NCBI RefSeq assembly: GCF_004339465.1
Contig: NZ_SMFY01000003.1
Coordinates: 434,001 to 498,000, forward strand
DNA length: 64,000 nt
Direction of reading: 5' to 3'
From: Ancylobacter aquaticus
Lineage (GTDB): Bacteria > Pseudomonadota > Alphaproteobacteria > Rhizobiales > Xanthobacteraceae
In this document: in pieces, positions 26,625-35,737 of the stretch
Layout: each line of letters begins with the position of its first letter
Numbering within the stretch: position 1 is the first letter of the stretch
Notes under the pieces: model-generated
The model's input: the letters and a program-made list of their open reading frames with translations, nothing else
Database searches by the model: none
Told to the model about the DNA's origin: nothing
Position numbers and translations under genes: made by a program

Positions 26625-28688
26625 ATGAAATACCGTAGCGAGATCGATGGCCTGCGGGCCGTCGCCGTCGTTCCTGTGATCCTGTTCCATGCCGGTTTCG
26701 GGGTGTTTTCCGGCGGCTATGTCGGGGTCGACGTCTTTTTCGTCATCAGCGGCTACCTGATCACCATCATCCTGCTGTCCGAAATCGAGGGCGGCACCTT
26801 CTCCATCGCCCGCTTCTATGAGCGCCGGGCGCGGCGCATCGTGCCGGCGCTGACCGTGGTGATGCTGGCGTGCCTGCCCTTCGCCTGGCTCTGGATGATC
26901 CCCGACCAGTTGCGCGAGTTCGGCTCCAGCCTCGTGGCGGTGGTGTTCTTCGTGTCCAATTTCCTGTTCTGGAGCGAGGAAGGCAGCTATTTCGCCGCCG
27001 CTGCCGAACTGAAGCCGCTGCTGCACACCTGGAGCCTGGCGGTCGAGGAGCAGTATTACCTTTTCGCGCCACTGAGCCTGGCTCTGCTGTGGCGCTTCGG
27101 CCGGCGCACGGTGTTCTGGCTGGTGGTGGCGACGGCGGTTCTCGGCCTTCTCGCCACCGAATGGGGCTGGCGGTATGCGCCGCGGGCGAATTTCTACCTG
27201 CCGCAGTTCCGCATCTGGGAGCTTCTCGCCGGCTCGATCTGCGGCTTTCTCGCCACCAGCCACCCGCTCGGCGCCAATAATCTGCCCCGCGCCAGCAATG
27301 GCCTGAGCGCGCTGGGGCTGGCGATGATCCTGTTCGCGATCTTCGCCTTCGACGAAAATACGCCCTTCCCCAGCCTCTATGCGCTGGTGCCGGTGGGGGG
27401 GGCGGCGCTGGTGGTGCTGTTCGCCCATAAGGGCACCTGGGTCGCCCGCCTGCTCTCGGCGCGGGCGCTGGTGGGCATCGGCCTCATCAGCTACAGCGCC
27501 TATCTCTGGCACCAGCCGCTTTTCGCCTTCGCCCGTATCCGCTCGCTGGTGGAGCCGGCGCCGGAGCTGATGATGGCGCTGGCGCTGCTGTCGATGGGGC
27601 TGGCCTATGTCAGCTGGCGCTTTGTCGAGCAGCCCTTCCGCCGGCGGCCGATTCCGCTGCTGCCGTCGCGTCGCGCCGTGTTCATGGCCAGCGGCGTGGC
27701 CGGTGCCGGCTTCGTGGCTTTCGGCCTCTATGGCAATGTCTCCGCCGGCATTCCGAGCCGGCTCGCCGGGGTGGAGCCCGGCAGCTATGCCGCAAGGCTG
27801 CTCGCGTCGACGCGCGGGGCAGGGCTCCGCGGCGATTGCACGCCGGTGCCGCCGGGCGAAAACCGACCGGCTTTGTGCACGGTCTTTGCCCCGGAGAACC
27901 CGAAGCTGCGCATACTGATCATCGGCGACAGCCATGCCGGCTCGCTCCTGCGGGCCTTTGCCGGTGTCGGGCGCGAGAATGCGGTGTACCAGATGGCGCT
28001 CGCCAGCTGCCCGCCGATCAACCGCACCTCGTTGCACCGGGCGATCTTCGATGTCGGGGTGTGCGAGCAGGCCACACGCGACCAGGTGCAGGCGGTGCGC
28101 GAGGGCAAGTTCGACGTGGTGGTGCTGGCCGCCCGTTGGTCGGTCTATGCCGGCCGCGAGGGGCGCCGCGTCTTCGCGCTGGGCCCGGAAGGCGACCCGT
28201 ATTTTCCGTCCCTCGCGACCTCGCGCGAGACCTTCTCCAGCCATGTCGCAGCGACGGTGAAGGACTATCGCGATCTCGGCGTCGCCGTGGTGCTGATCGA
28301 CCAGGTGCCCGAGAACAAGGTGCTGCCGCGAAAGGTGATCGAACAGGCGATCCTGCTCGATTTGGAGCAAGGGCAGGGCGAGGCGCAGTTCGAGCAGGCG
28401 GTCCGGGAAACTTCCGTCACCGTCGAGGAGGATGAAAAGCGCCAGGCCTTCACAGAGGCGGAGCTGGACAAGCTGCGGGGCGAGAAGGTGTGGGTGCTGT
28501 CCTTCGACGAGCTGTTCGCGCGCGACGGGCGCTATGTCTGGGGCGACCGCGACGGCACCTATTATATCGACGGCGACCACCTTTCCGCCCATGGCGCGGC
28601 GCTGGTGGAACCGGCGATGACGGCGGCGTTCGAGGAGATCGCGGCGGCATTGAAGGCCGGCCCGCCGGCGGGGGCCGCCCCGCCCTGA
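26625..28688 (+). CDS. OafA/YrhL-type acyltransferase with SGNH domain
   Basis: A 687-residue membrane acyltransferase. The N-terminal half is an acyltransferase-3 domain with about ten helices; YRSEIDGLRAVAVVPVILFH opens it with the conserved Arg, and FVISGYLIT and [14 protein letters not shown] follow. After the last helix (near residue 370) comes a periplasmic SGNH domain with the nucleophile block IIGDSHAGSL (about 424) and catalytic DGDHLSAHGA near the end. Such proteins O-acetylate LPS, peptidoglycan or exopolysaccharide. GGGGG precedes the ATG at 26625. No glycan cluster is adjacent, so the acceptor is unknown. Confidence 0.92.
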   Translation: MKYRSEIDGLRAVAVVPVILFHAGFGVFSGGYVGVDVFFVISGYLITIILLSEIEGGTFSIARFYERRARRIVPALTVVMLACLPFAWLWMIPDQLREFGSSLVAVVFFVSNFLFWSEEGSYFAAAAELKPLLHTWSLAVEEQYYLFAPLSLALLWRFGRRTVFWLVVATAVLGLLATEWGWRYAPRANFYLPQFRIWELLAGSICGFLATSHPLGANNLPRASNGLSALGLAMILFAIFAFDENTPFPSLYALVPVGGAALVVLFAHKGTWVARLLSARALVGIGLISYSAYLWHQPLFAFARIRSLVEPAPELMMALALLSMGLAYVSWRFVEQPFRRRPIPLLPSRRAVFMASGVAGAGFVAFGLYGNVSAGIPSRLAGVEPGSYAARLLASTRGAGLRGDCTPVPPGENRPALCTVFAPENPKLRILIIGDSHAGSLLRAFAGVGRENAVYQMALASCPPINRTSLHRAIFDVGVCEQATRDQVQAVREGKFDVVVLAARWSVYAGREGRRVFALGPEGDPYFPSLATSRETFSSHVAATVKDYRDLGVAVVLIDQVPENKVLPRKVIEQAILLDLEQGQGEAQFEQAVRETSVTVEEDEKRQAFTEAELDKLRGEKVWVLSFDELFARDGRYVWGDRDGTYYIDGDHLSAHGAALVEPAMTAAFEEIAAALKAGPPAGAAPP

Positions 28689-28849
28689 GGGCGGACGCGG
28701 GGGCGCGAGAAGGGCGCGCCTGCCGGCGAGCCGGGGGCATGGCGGCGCTTGCCAGCCCGCCGGGACGTTGCGGCAGCTTGCCGCTCGGCTGAGGGCTTCC
28801 TATCTTCCTGCGACCCCTTCCCTACGTTTCTTCCGAAAAGCGACCTCAT

Positions 28850-29896
28850 ATGCAGTATCGCCCGCTCGGCCGCACCGGCCTCGAGGTCTCCTCGATCTGT
28901 CTCGGCACCATGACCTATGGCGAGCAGAATACCGAGGCCGAGGGCCACGCGCAGATGGACTTTGCGCTGGACCACGGCATCAACTTCTTCGACACCGCCG
29001 AACTCTATTCCATTCCGCCCAAGCCCGAGACGCAGGGCTCGACCGAGCGCATCATCGGCAGCTGGTTCAAGGCGCGCGGCAACCGCGACAAGGTGATCCT
29101 CGCCACCAAGGTATGCGGCCTTTCGCAGATGACGTGGTTCCGCGACGACGGCGCCCCGGCACGCCCGACGCGCGGGCAGATTCGCGAGGCGGTGGAGAAG
29201 AGCCTGAAGCGGCTTGAGACCGACTATATCGACCTCTACCAGCTGCACTGGCCGGGCCGCCCGGTGGACTTGTTCGGCGCGAACCCCACCCGCTGGAAAA
29301 GCGCGGCGGGCGAGGAAACCCCAATCGCCGAGACGCTGGATGCGTTTGGCGAGCTGGTGAAGGAAGGCAAGATCCGCCATGTCGGCCTCTCCAATGAGAG
29401 CGCCTGGGGCACGATGAAGTTTCTCAGCGAGGCGGAACGCACGGGAGGGCCGCGCGTCGCCTCGGTGCAAAACAGCTATAACCTGCTGAACCGCACCTAT
29501 GAGACGGCGCTGGCCGAGGTGAGCCTGCGCGAGGATGTGGGGCTGCTGGCCTATTCGCCGCTCGGCCAGGGCTACCTCACCGGCAAATACCAGAACGGCG
29601 CACTGCCCGAGGGCTCGCGCACCGCGCTGTTCCAGCGGGCGTTCCGCTACCAGGTCCCGGGGGCGGAAGAGGCGATCGAGGACTATCTCGCGATCGCCCG
29701 CGACGCCGGGCTCGATCCTTCGCAGATGGCCATCGCCTTCTGCCTCACGCGCGAGTTCATGGCGTCGGTCATCATCGGTGCGACGACGATGGAACAACTC
29801 GCGACGGACATCGGCGCGGTGGATTTGACGCTGTCGCCGGAGGTGCTGGCGCGCATCGACGCCGTGCATCAGCTGCGCGGCAATCCCTGCCCCTGA
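28850..29896 (+). CDS. Aldo/keto reductase (Tas-like)
   Basis: A 348-residue NADPH-dependent aldo/keto reductase, closest to the E. coli Tas/YghZ type. The TIM-barrel start YRPLGRTGLEVSSICLGTM, the catalytic FFDTAELYSIPP (Asp and Tyr), KVCGLSQMTW, DYIDLYQLHWPGR (catalytic His) and VGLSNESAWG all follow the family order, and the NADPH-binding tail includes VIIGATTMEQLATDI. Probably a single-gene unit, with the 160-bp upstream gap G+C-rich. Confidence 0.9.
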   Translation: MQYRPLGRTGLEVSSICLGTMTYGEQNTEAEGHAQMDFALDHGINFFDTAELYSIPPKPETQGSTERIIGSWFKARGNRDKVILATKVCGLSQMTWFRDDGAPARPTRGQIREAVEKSLKRLETDYIDLYQLHWPGRPVDLFGANPTRWKSAAGEETPIAETLDAFGELVKEGKIRHVGLSNESAWGTMKFLSEAERTGGPRVASVQNSYNLLNRTYETALAEVSLREDVGLLAYSPLGQGYLTGKYQNGALPEGSRTALFQRAFRYQVPGAEEAIEDYLAIARDAGLDPSQMAIAFCLTREFMASVIIGATTMEQLATDIGAVDLTLSPEVLARIDAVHQLRGNPCP

Positions 29897-29908
29897 GAAG
29901 GCGCCGGA

Positions 29909-29929
29909 CGGCGGGTCGAGGACCCGCCG
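29909..29929. terminator. Hairpin between convergent genes
   Basis: A perfect 9-bp stem CGGCGGGTC / GACCCGCCG with a 3-nt loop, followed by CCCCTTTC on the plus strand. It lies between the aldo/keto reductase and yciB stops and can serve as a shared terminator. Confidence 0.55.
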
Positions 29930-29951
29930 CCCCTTTCGCCCGCCGCCCGCT

Positions 29952-30560
29952 TCAGGGCTTCGTCTCGCTCTTGGTCTCGGGCGGCGCGTGGCGGGTCATC
30001 AGCGGCACCTGCGCCATGGCGAAGACCAGCGTCAGCGGGAGGTAGCCGAAGGTCTTGAACGCCACCCAGGTGTCGGTCGAGACATTGCGCCAGACGATTT
30101 CGTTCAGCACCGCCATGACGAGGAAGAACACGCCCCAGCGAACGGTGAGCTCGCGCCAGCCCTTGTCCGTCAGCATGAACACATCGCCCAGCACATAGGG
30201 CAGCAAAGGCTTGCGCAGCCATAGGCCGCCGAGCAGCGCCATGCCGAACAGCGCATTGACCAGCGTCGGCTTCATCTTGATGAAATGGTCGTCCTGCAGC
30301 ACCAGCGTCAGCGTGCCGAACACCAGCACGACGCCGGCCGATACGAGCGGCATCACCGCGATCTTTCGCGCGATGATCCACATCACCGCCAGCGCGGCGA
30401 AGGTGGCGACCATGAAGGCGCCGGTGGCGAGATAGATGCCGCCACGCCCGTTGGCGATGAAAAACACCACCAACGGCCCCAGCTCCAGCGCGAATTTCAG
30501 CAGCGGGTGCATGGTGCGCAGAGGCGTGGCGGCGGGCACTTCGGACGGTGAATTGGTCAT
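29952..30560 (-). CDS. yciB: Septation/inner-membrane protein YciB (IspZ)
   Basis: A 202-residue inner-membrane protein of the YciB/IspZ family, linked to cell-envelope and division functions. Five or six helices include LLKFALELGPLVVFFIANGR (family-diagnostic N-terminus), the conserved FIKMKPTLVNALFGMALLGG, and the C-terminal NEIVWRNVSTDTWVAFKTFG. Start at 30560, 2 nt after the ftsY stop, so it is the last gene of dapF-mtaB-ftsY-yciB. Confidence 0.93.
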   Translation of the reverse strand: MTNSPSEVPAATPLRTMHPLLKFALELGPLVVFFIANGRGGIYLATGAFMVATFAALAVMWIIARKIAVMPLVSAGVVLVFGTLTLVLQDDHFIKMKPTLVNALFGMALLGGLWLRKPLLPYVLGDVFMLTDKGWRELTVRWGVFFLVMAVLNEIVWRNVSTDTWVAFKTFGYLPLTLVFAMAQVPLMTRHAPPETKSETKP

Positions 30561-30562
30561 GG

Positions 30563-31513
30563 TCAGTCCTCCAGTCCGACGATGGCGCGGGCGAAATCGC
30601 GCGCCGCGAAGGGTTGCAGGTCGTCGATACCCTCGCCGACGCCGATGAGATGGATGGGAAGGCCGTGCCTGGCGGCGAGGGCGACCAGGATGCCGCCGCG
30701 CGCCGTGCCGTCCAGCTTGGTCATGACGAGGCCGGTGACGCCCGCCACCCGCTTGAACGCCTCCACCTGCTGGAGCGCGTTCTGCCCGACGGTGGCGTCG
30801 AGTGTGAGCACGACGGCGTGTGGGGCGGTGGCGTCCTGTTTCTTGATGACGCGAACGATCTTTTCCAGTTCCGCCATCAGCTCGACCCGGTTCTGCAGCC
30901 GCCCGGCGGTGTCGATGATGAGCACGTCGGCGCCCTCTACCCGCGCCTGTTGCAGTCCGTCGAAGGCGACGCCGGCGGCGTCGGCTCCCGGGGCACGGGA
31001 GACGACGGTGGCGCCGGTTCGGTCTGCCCACACCTTGAGCTGCTCGATCGCCGCCGCGCGGAACGTGTCGCCGGCGGCGAGCACGACCTTCTTGCCCTGC
31101 GCCTTCAGCGTGGCGGCGAGCTTGCCGATGGTGGTGGTCTTGCCGGAGCCGTTGACGCCGACCATCAGCAGGATGAACGGCTTGGTGTCGCTGGCGAATT
31201 CCAGCGGCATAGCGACGGGCTTCAGCACGGCCTCGATCTCGGCGGCGACCAGCGCGCGCACCTCGTCCGGCTCGATGGTCTTTTCGTACCGTCCCTTGCC
31301 GACCGCGAGCGCGATGCGGGCCGCCGTGTCCACGCCGAGGTCGGCGCGGATCAGTACGTCTTCCAGGTCTTCCAGCGTGTCGGCGTCGAGCTTGCGCTTG
31401 GTGAACAGGTCGGTGATGCCGGTGGACAGGCCGGTGGCGGTGCGCGTGAGTCCCTGCGTCAGGCGTTTCCAGAAGCCGGGGCGGGCGGTGGTGTCGTCGT
31501 TCATGTCGTTCAT
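30563..31513 (-). CDS. ftsY: Signal recognition particle receptor FtsY
   Basis: A 316-residue SRP GTPase that docks ribosome-nascent-chain/SRP complexes to the membrane. The N domain spans about residues 10-90. The G domain has GVNGSGKTTTIGKLAA (P-loop, about 120), DTFRAAAIEQL, the DTAGRLQNR element, TKLDGTARGG, and the closing GVGEGIDDLQPF. The acidic A domain of E. coli FtsY is almost absent, as is common in alphaproteobacteria. The ATG overlaps the mtaB stop by 4 nt. Confidence 0.96.
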   Translation of the reverse strand: MNDMNDDTTARPGFWKRLTQGLTRTATGLSTGITDLFTKRKLDADTLEDLEDVLIRADLGVDTAARIALAVGKGRYEKTIEPDEVRALVAAEIEAVLKPVAMPLEFASDTKPFILLMVGVNGSGKTTTIGKLAATLKAQGKKVVLAAGDTFRAAAIEQLKVWADRTGATVVSRAPGADAAGVAFDGLQQARVEGADVLIIDTAGRLQNRVELMAELEKIVRVIKKQDATAPHAVVLTLDATVGQNALQQVEAFKRVAGVTGLVMTKLDGTARGGILVALAARHGLPIHLIGVGEGIDDLQPFAARDFARAIVGLED

Positions 31514-32832
31514 GCCGCGATCAGCCGAACGCCGTCATGGCCGGCGATGCGGAGTTGGGTGAGCGTGCCGGGCGCCAGCGGGGTGGAAAGGCGCACCGGG
31601 GTGAAACTCCTCGTGCGGGCCATGCCGCCACGCTCCGTCAGAACCTCGCGCCGCGCGCCAACCTCGCCGGCGAGGTGGCACAGCAGGGCGTGCGTGCCCT
31701 TTTCGCGCAGGCGCCGCGCCCGCTCGCGGGCCAGTGCGGGCGGCACCTGCGGCATGCGGGCGGCCGGGGTGCCAGGCCGGGGAGAGAACGGGAAGACGTG
31801 CAGATGCGTGAGCCCGCAGGCGTCAACAAGGTCGAGCGAGGCGCGGAACTGGCCTTCGGTCTCGGTGGGAAAGCCAGCGATGAGATCGGCGCCGAACACC
31901 ATATCCGGCCGCGCCCGCCGGATGTCGCGGCAGAAGCGGATGGCGTCGGCGCGCAGATGACGGCGCTTCATGCGCTTGAGGATGAGATCGTCGCCGGCCT
32001 GCAGCGAGAGGTGCAGATGCGGCATCAGCCGCTCCTCCTCCGCCAGCGCGCGCATCAGTTCGGCGTCTACTTCCACCGAGTCGATGGAGGAAAGTCGCAA
32101 CCGGGGCAGTTCCGGCACATGGCGCAGCAGGGTGCGAACCAGCGTGCCGAGGCGCGGCGTGCCGGGAAGATCGGCGCCATAGGAGGTGAGGTCGACGCCC
32201 GTCAGCACGATTTCGCGCGCGCCGTCCTCCACCAGCGCCCGCACCCGGGCCACGACGGGGCCCATCGGCACCGAGCGGGAATTTCCCCGTCCGAAGGGGA
32301 TGACGCAGAAGGTGCAGCGGTGGTCGCAGCCCTCCTGCACCTGCACGAAGGCGCGGGTGTGCCCCTCGATGGTGTCGGCCGGGCCGTCCAGCAGATGCGG
32401 CGCGGTCTCGCGCACCGCCATGATGTCGCCAACCACGATCTTCGCTGCGTCACCGACACCGAAATCGAGCGCGGCGCGGGCCGCCTGCCAGCTTTCGGGC
32501 GCGGTCTTCTCGGCATTGCCGAGCACGCGGTCGACCTCTTCCATGCCGGCGAAGCGGGCGGGGTCGGTCTGCGCCGCGCAGCCGGTGACGAGGATGCGGC
32601 GCGAGGGGGATTCGCGCTTGAGCCGGCGAATGGTCTGGCGGGCCTGCTTCACCGCCTCGGCGGTGACGGCGCAGGTGTTGACGATCACCACGTTCTCAAG
32701 CCCGGCCGCGCCGGCCATGGCCTTCGCCGTGGCGGAATCGAGCGCGTTCAGCCGGCAGCCGAAGGTGACGACCTCGACGGGGGAAGCGCCCTCGCGGGCG
32801 GCGAGGGCAGGGGAGGCGAGCGCCATGGTCAC
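31510..32832 (-). CDS. mtaB: tRNA threonylcarbamoyladenosine methylthiotransferase MtaB
   Basis: A 440-residue radical-SAM methylthiotransferase that converts t6A37 to ms2t6A37 in tRNAs. The UPF0004 domain begins [15 protein letters not shown] and has further cluster Cys in [10 protein letters not shown] and VTGCAAQ. The radical-SAM cluster motif CDHRCTFC is near residue 172, and the TRAM-like end carries TRSFTPVRL. The GTG at 32832 overlaps the dapF stop (GTGA); an ATG two codons later (32826) is an equally possible start. Co-occurrence with dapF and ftsY is conserved in related genomes (family knowledge). Confidence 0.94.
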   Translation of the reverse strand: MTMALASPALAAREGASPVEVVTFGCRLNALDSATAKAMAGAAGLENVVIVNTCAVTAEAVKQARQTIRRLKRESPSRRILVTGCAAQTDPARFAGMEEVDRVLGNAEKTAPESWQAARAALDFGVGDAAKIVVGDIMAVRETAPHLLDGPADTIEGHTRAFVQVQEGCDHRCTFCVIPFGRGNSRSVPMGPVVARVRALVEDGAREIVLTGVDLTSYGADLPGTPRLGTLVRTLLRHVPELPRLRLSSIDSVEVDAELMRALAEEERLMPHLHLSLQAGDDLILKRMKRRHLRADAIRFCRDIRRARPDMVFGADLIAGFPTETEGQFRASLDLVDACGLTHLHVFPFSPRPGTPAARMPQVPPALARERARRLREKGTHALLCHLAGEVGARREVLTERGGMARTRSFTPVRLSTPLAPGTLTQLRIAGHDGVRLIAA

Positions 32833-33803
32833 GCGGCGCCGGAGGGGAGTTCGGCTCCGCCGGGTCTCGTCGCCGGGAGCTCGGCTCCGCCGGGTCTAGT
32901 CCCCGGGAGCTCGGCTCCGCCGGGTCTCGTCGCCGGGAGCTCGGCTCCGCCGAGCATGGTGGCGGTGAGCCGGCCGTCGAACTCGAACTCCGCCGGGCCG
33001 GTCATCAATATGTGATCGTCGCTCTCGCGCCAGTCGATGACGAGATCGCCGCCCGGCAGGGTGACGGTGACGCGCCGCCCGGTGAGGCCGAGGCGCGCGG
33101 CCGCGACCGCCGTGGCGCAGGCGGCCGAGCCGCAGGCGCGGGTGAGGCCGACGCCGCGTTCCCAAACCTTCAGCACGATGTGCTCCGGGGAGACGACCCG
33201 CGCGAGCGAGATGTTGGCCCGCTCCGGGAAAATCGGGTGGTGTTCCAGCTCCGGACCGAGGCGGGCGAGGTCGATGGCCTCCACATCCTCGACCCAGAAG
33301 ATGGCGTGCGGGTTGCCGACATTGACCACGGCCGGCGCGCGCAGCACGGGGGATTCCGCCGGGCCGGCCTGCAATTCGATGGCGCGTGTGTCCATGACAG
33401 GGCCGGCGAGGGGAATGTCGTGCCAGCCGAAGCGCGGCACGCCCATGTCCACGGTGATGCCTTCGGGCGCGATGGAGCAGGCAAGCGGGCCGGCGACGCT
33501 TTCGAACACCATGTGGTCGGTGCCGGTGCGGCCGGCCTCGTAAAGCGCGATGCAGCGCGTGCCGTTGCCGCAGGCGCCGGATTCCGAGCCGTCATTGTTG
33601 ATGATGCGGACAAAGGCGCGCGTGCCTTCGCTTTGCGGGGGGTACAGCGCCATGATCTGGTCGAAGGGCAGCACGTCCGGGCGGGCGAGGGCGCGCGCCT
33701 CTTCCGGCGGCACGGCGAGCGGCGCGTCACGCAAATCCAGCACGACGATCTCGTTGCCGAGGCCGTTCATCTTCACGAAAGGTCGATTTTCCAGTGCAGC
33801 CAT
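32829..33803 (-). CDS. dapF: Diaminopimelate epimerase with repeat-encoded C-terminal tail
   Basis: A 324-residue enzyme interconverting LL- and meso-diaminopimelate for lysine and peptidoglycan synthesis. Catalytic cysteines lie in [10 protein letters not shown] (about residue 77) and [10 protein letters not shown] (about 226); [15 protein letters not shown] opens the protein. The normal fold ends near residue 285. The last ~38 residues are [10 protein letters not shown]-type decapeptides repeated three times plus a partial copy, encoded by a 30-bp tandem repeat, and are not part of the known family. First gene of the operon; its stop overlaps mtaB. Confidence 0.95.
   Translation of the reverse strand: MAALENRPFVKMNGLGNEIVVLDLRDAPLAVPPEEARALARPDVLPFDQIMALYPPQSEGTRAFVRIINNDGSESGACGNGTRCIALYEAGRTGTDHMVFESVAGPLACSIAPEGITVDMGVPRFGWHDIPLAGPVMDTRAIELQAGPAESPVLRAPAVVNVGNPHAIFWVEDVEAIDLARLGPELEHHPIFPERANISLARVVSPEHIVLKVWERGVGLTRACGSAACATAVAAARLGLTGRRVTVTLPGGDLVIDWRESDDHILMTGPAEFEFDGRLTATMLGGAELPATRPGGAELPGTRPGGAELPATRPGGAELPSGAA
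32851..32952. repeat. 30-bp tandem repeat, 3.4 copies, inside the 3' end of dapF
   Basis: Units at 32851-32880, 32881-32910 and 32911-32940 plus a 12-bp partial copy (32941-32952). The unit begins TCGGCTCCGCCGGGTCT and ends CGCCGGGAGC; copies 1 and 3 are identical and copy 2 differs at two positions. Each junction forms GGAGC-TCG-GCTCC, a small palindrome. The unit is a multiple of three, so copy-number change would keep the dapF frame. Confidence 0.95.
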
Positions 33804-33918
33804 GGGCCCAAAGCTTCAAAATGGGTGCCGTCCTTATATGGCGAAGCGCTTCGCGATGACCAGCCTGATTGGCCGGTGGTTCGTTGAACGCGGGAAAAGC
33901 CTTCGCTACCCTGCCCGC

Positions 33919-34377
33919 ATGCAACCTTCCCTGGGACAGCTCTGGGCGCGTTATCGCGCGGTGAATGCGGATGCGCCCATGGAGGCGCCCGCTGCTTTCC
34001 ATTTCTGCGACAATGCGGAAGACGCCAATCTCTGCCTCGCGCTGGTGCTCGCCGGCGTCAAGCGCGCCACCGCCACGTCGCTTGCCGAGGTTCGACTGGC
34101 TCGCGCCGCCCTTCCGCAGCCGGGGGAGTTTTTCCTTGTCACCGACTGGGCCGGCGAGGCGAGGGCCGTCATCCGCACCATTTCTGTGGAGATACGGCGG
34201 TTTTCCGAGGTGGACGAGGAATTTGCGCGCCTGGAGGGGGAGGGCGACGGCACGCTTGCCTGGTGGCGGGAGGCGCACCTCGCCTATTATCGGCGCGTGC
34301 TGGCCGGCAGCGGCCACGTGGTCGACGGCGACCTTGAAATCGCCTGCGAGCGGTTCGAACGGGTCTTCCCGGCCTAG
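33919..34377 (+). CDS. ASCH domain protein
   Basis: A 152-residue protein with an ASCH fold, a putative RNA-binding beta-barrel related to PUA. Typical features are an N-terminal helical segment (LGQLWARYRAV), AFHFCDNAEDANLCLALVLA, the GVKRATATSL loop matching the family G-x-K-x-x-T pattern, and FFLVTDWAGEARAVIRT. The ATG at 33919 is chosen for length agreement; no clear SD is present, and an in-frame ATG lies at 33838. Function of the family in bacteria is poorly defined. Confidence 0.82.
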   Translation: MQPSLGQLWARYRAVNADAPMEAPAAFHFCDNAEDANLCLALVLAGVKRATATSLAEVRLARAALPQPGEFFLVTDWAGEARAVIRTISVEIRRFSEVDEEFARLEGEGDGTLAWWREAHLAYYRRVLAGSGHVVDGDLEIACERFERVFPA

Positions 34378-34495
34378 CGCGGCAAACAAGGTCGCGTCCG
34401 GCCACGATCACGCGATCTGCCCCGATGGGCGCCTGCACCTGGCGCGGCGCGATGCTATAACGCCCGCAACGCCCGCGCGGCTTTCCGGTGATTTC

Positions 34496-35236
34496 ATGAC
34501 TCTACGCCTTGCTCCCGAACGCGCCCTGCTGCGGCGGACCGCGCTGCTGCTCGCCCTGATGGTGAGCGTCGCCGCTCTGTTGGCCGCTCCCGTGGCCGCG
34601 CAGACCCCGCCAGCGGCCGCGCCTCCCGCTGCCGAGCCCGAGATCGCCCCCGGCGTGACGGCGCCCGAGGCCGCGCCGCTCGACGAGGACGACATGATCG
34701 CCCCGCCCATGGTGGACCCGCGCGCGGTGGAAACGCAGAACGTCGCCCCCGCGCCCGATCCCCTGACCCGGCCGGACGGCTTTGGCGACCCGGCGGTGAT
34801 GCAGCCGGTGCCGGTGCTGATGAAGAAGGCGCGCGCGACGTGGGACGACGCCTTCACAACCATCGTCGCGACGCTGAAGGAGATCGACGCCGAGATGGCG
34901 CGGCTGAAGCTGAAGCCCAACGGCGCCTCCTTCATCATCTACACCTCGACCGACGACATGGGCTTTGATTTCGAGGCGGCGGTGCCGTTCGAGGGGGCGA
35001 CAGCCGAGAAGCCGCAGGGCGGCATGGCGTTTTCCGCCTCGCCGGCCGGCAGGGCGCTGCGCTTCACCCATCGCGGCCCCTATGACGCGATGGACCCGAC
35101 CTATGAGCAGATCGCCAATTTGCTCGACGCCAAGGACCTTGAGGCGCAGGACGTTTATGTCGAGGAATACCGCGCCGACCCGCGCACCACGCCGCAGGAC
35201 GACCTCGTCATCGACATCTGGGTGCCGCTGAAGTGA
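34496..35236 (+). CDS. Exported protein with GyrI-like effector-binding domain
   Basis: A 246-residue protein. Residues 1-36 form a Sec signal (TALLLALMVSVAALLAAP then VAAQ), followed by a Pro/Ala/Glu-rich linker of about 65 residues. From about residue 105 a GyrI-like (SOUL/effector-binding) domain follows: KKARATWDDAFTTIVATLKE, GASFIIYTSTDDMGFDFEAA, the ALRFTHRGPYDAMDPTYEQI element and DVYVEEYRADPRTTP with a final IDIWVPLK. GyrI-like domains normally bind small molecules in cytoplasmic regulators; here the domain should lie in the periplasm. Ligand unknown. Confidence 0.82.
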   Translation: MTLRLAPERALLRRTALLLALMVSVAALLAAPVAAQTPPAAAPPAAEPEIAPGVTAPEAAPLDEDDMIAPPMVDPRAVETQNVAPAPDPLTRPDGFGDPAVMQPVPVLMKKARATWDDAFTTIVATLKEIDAEMARLKLKPNGASFIIYTSTDDMGFDFEAAVPFEGATAEKPQGGMAFSASPAGRALRFTHRGPYDAMDPTYEQIANLLDAKDLEAQDVYVEEYRADPRTTPQDDLVIDIWVPLK

Positions 35237-35252
35237 AGGGGTGACGCCGCGC

Positions 35253-35585
35253 TTAGTGAGCGCTCGTTTTTGACAGCAGGTTGAGCACAAGGACGCCCGA
35301 CACGATCAGGCCCATCCCGGCAAAGCCCGCGAGGTCAGGCCGCTGACCGTAAACCACCCATGCCACGAGAGTGATCAGCACGATCCCACCGCCGGCCCAC
35401 ACTGCGTAGGCGATGCCGACAGGGATGCGGTCCAGCACCAGGGACAGGAAGTAGAACGCGCAGCCGTAGCCAAATACGACAAGCACCGACGGCCCGAGCC
35501 TGGTAAAACCCTGCGAGGCTTTCATTGCGCTCGTAGCAACAACTTCGGCCGCGATGGCGAAAGACAGGATCAAATAGGGCGGCAT
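35253..35585 (-). CDS. EmrE-like small multidrug resistance transporter
   Basis: A 110-residue SMR-family proton antiporter, the same length as EmrE. Four helices are visible. The essential Glu14 falls in [13 protein letters not shown], Tyr40 in FGYGCAFYF, and Tyr60/Trp63 in [15 protein letters not shown], all at EmrE numbering, which favours the quaternary-cation exporter branch over guanidinium exporters. A GGAGG SD precedes the ATG at 35585. Base composition is somewhat less G+C-rich than its neighbours, so relatively recent transfer is possible. Two dyads lie in its leader (see separate entries). Confidence 0.93.
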   Translation of the reverse strand: MPPYLILSFAIAAEVVATSAMKASQGFTRLGPSVLVVFGYGCAFYFLSLVLDRIPVGIAYAVWAGGGIVLITLVAWVVYGQRPDLAGFAGMGLIVSGVLVLNLLSKTSAH

Positions 35586-35621
35586 GGGAAACCTCCATCG
35601 AACGGGAGGCGTCCAATGATC

Positions 35622-35636
35622 AGATCGAATGGATCT
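35622..35636. promoter_or_regulatory. Inverted repeat AGATC-N5-GATCT upstream of the SMR gene
   Basis: A 5-bp dyad with a 5-bp spacer, about 40 bp before the transporter start codon, in the divergent region shared with rlmN. Candidate operator only. Confidence 0.3.
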
Positions 35637-35643
35637 CGTCACG

Positions 35644-35659
35644 TTCACGTTCCCGTGAA
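35644..35659. promoter_or_regulatory. Inverted repeat TTCACG-N4-CGTGAA between SMR gene and rlmN
   Basis: A perfect 6-bp dyad in the 150-bp divergent intergenic region; an extra half-site-like ACGTTCAC runs into its left arm. Candidate operator for the transporter gene. Confidence 0.35.
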
Positions 35660-35737
35660 TGAGGGTCGGGCCCCACAATTCGCCTCGCCCGCCGCTCTGT
35701 GCTATGAGGCGCGCAAACGGACATCATCGATAGCAAC

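Noticed and set aside
26316-28592. Long minus-strand open frame opposite the acyltransferase gene
   Set aside because: Low-complexity, high His/Gln/Arg translation typical of antisense frames in high-G+C DNA; the plus strand has intact acyltransferase and SGNH motifs.
32851-32952. CRISPR-like direct repeats
   Set aside because: Units are contiguous with no spacers and lie within a coding sequence; it is a tandem repeat.
35586-35737. Guanidine riboswitch before the SMR transporter
   Set aside because: No paired hairpins with ACGR loops or other recognisable ykkC-type architecture, and the protein keeps EmrE-type residues.
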